In this document: positions 6,167-6,281 of the stretch, one piece after another
Numbering within the stretch: position 1 is the stretch's first letter
Layout of the letters: every line of letters begins with the position of its first letter
Source of the DNA: JAVBOW01 sp031551595
GTDB taxonomy: Bacteria > Bacteroidota > Bacteroidia > Bacteroidales > Rikenellaceae
Direction of reading: 5' to 3'
Assembly (NCBI GenBank): GCA_031551595.1
Contig: JAVBNK010000099.1
Location: 1-6,281 of the forward strand
Length of the DNA stretch: 6,281 nucleotides
Notes under the pieces: model-generated
Told to the model about the DNA's origin: nothing
The model's input: only the letters and a program-made list of their open reading frames with translations
Database searches by the model: none
Position numbers and translations under genes: made by a program

Positions 6167-6281
6167 AAAATCTTATGGCCCTTTTTTGCGCTTTCCTCAC
6201 CCGCCTCACTCGCCGTGGGACACCGCCACGCCTCCCTCGGCGGGCGATGAAAATCATCAAAAAATTGACTCATAATCTTTT
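6167..6281. repeat. Nested imperfect inverted repeat (MITE/REP-like or structured RNA), possibly cut by the window edge
   Basis: Four arm pairs nest in the right order around one centre. The outer arms AAAATCTTATG (6167-6177) and CATAATCTTTT (6271-6281) match 9 of 11 when one is reverse-complemented. The next pair is TTTTTTG (6182-6188) with CAAAAAA (6258-6264), perfect. Then TTTC (6192-6195) with GAAA (6249-6252). The inner stem is CGCCGTGGGA (6211-6220) with TCCCTCGGCG (6233-6242), nine pairs with one T-T mismatch, closing a 12-base loop. No coding frame of interest runs through it. Such a structure could be a miniature inverted-repeat element, an intergenic palindromic repeat, or the folded end of a transcript from a gene to the right; the sequence alone does not decide. 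Confidence 0.5.

Overview
The window is a GC-rich chromosomal segment that looks like Bacteroidota, most plausibly Alistipes or a close Rikenellaceae relative. This is an inference from three things: start codons with no convincing Shine-Dalgarno sequences, three copies of the Bacteroidota-type -7 promoter box (TAnnTTTG) ahead of genes, and a menaquinone gene of the futalosine pathway (mqnA) in an otherwise Bacteroidales-like gene set. No database search was possible, so all family calls rest on motifs read by eye.

Layout. The left half reads rightward. It holds the 3' part of a HAD-family phosphatase whose N-terminus is outside the window; a decayed, truncated remnant of a MoxR-family AAA ATPase with two frameshifts; a stretch with nothing recognisable, leading into a promoter and a hairpin-bearing leader; a complete SpoU/TrmH-family 2'-O RNA methyltransferase; and a membrane-anchored endonuclease/exonuclease/phosphatase-family protein with its own promoter. 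The right half reads leftward, from right to left: mqnA (chorismate dehydratase), a CorA-type divalent-cation channel, and a class I SAM-dependent methyltransferase whose probable start overlaps the end of corA. The two halves converge at about 3516-3525 with only 10 bases between stop codons. The far right end (about 6137-6281) is non-coding and contains a small AT-rich hairpin and a larger nested inverted-repeat structure that ends at, or runs past, the window edge.

Function. These are mostly housekeeping or envelope functions: RNA modification, menaquinone precursor synthesis, Mg2+ transport, and phosphoester hydrolysis. The genes do not form one pathway. mqnA, corA and the methyltransferase could be one transcript (74-base gap, then a 10-base overlap), but nothing in the sequence ties their biochemistry together. 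I see no defence system, CRISPR array, biosynthetic cluster or mobile-element transposase. The most interesting signals are the MoxR relic and the nested inverted repeat at the right edge.
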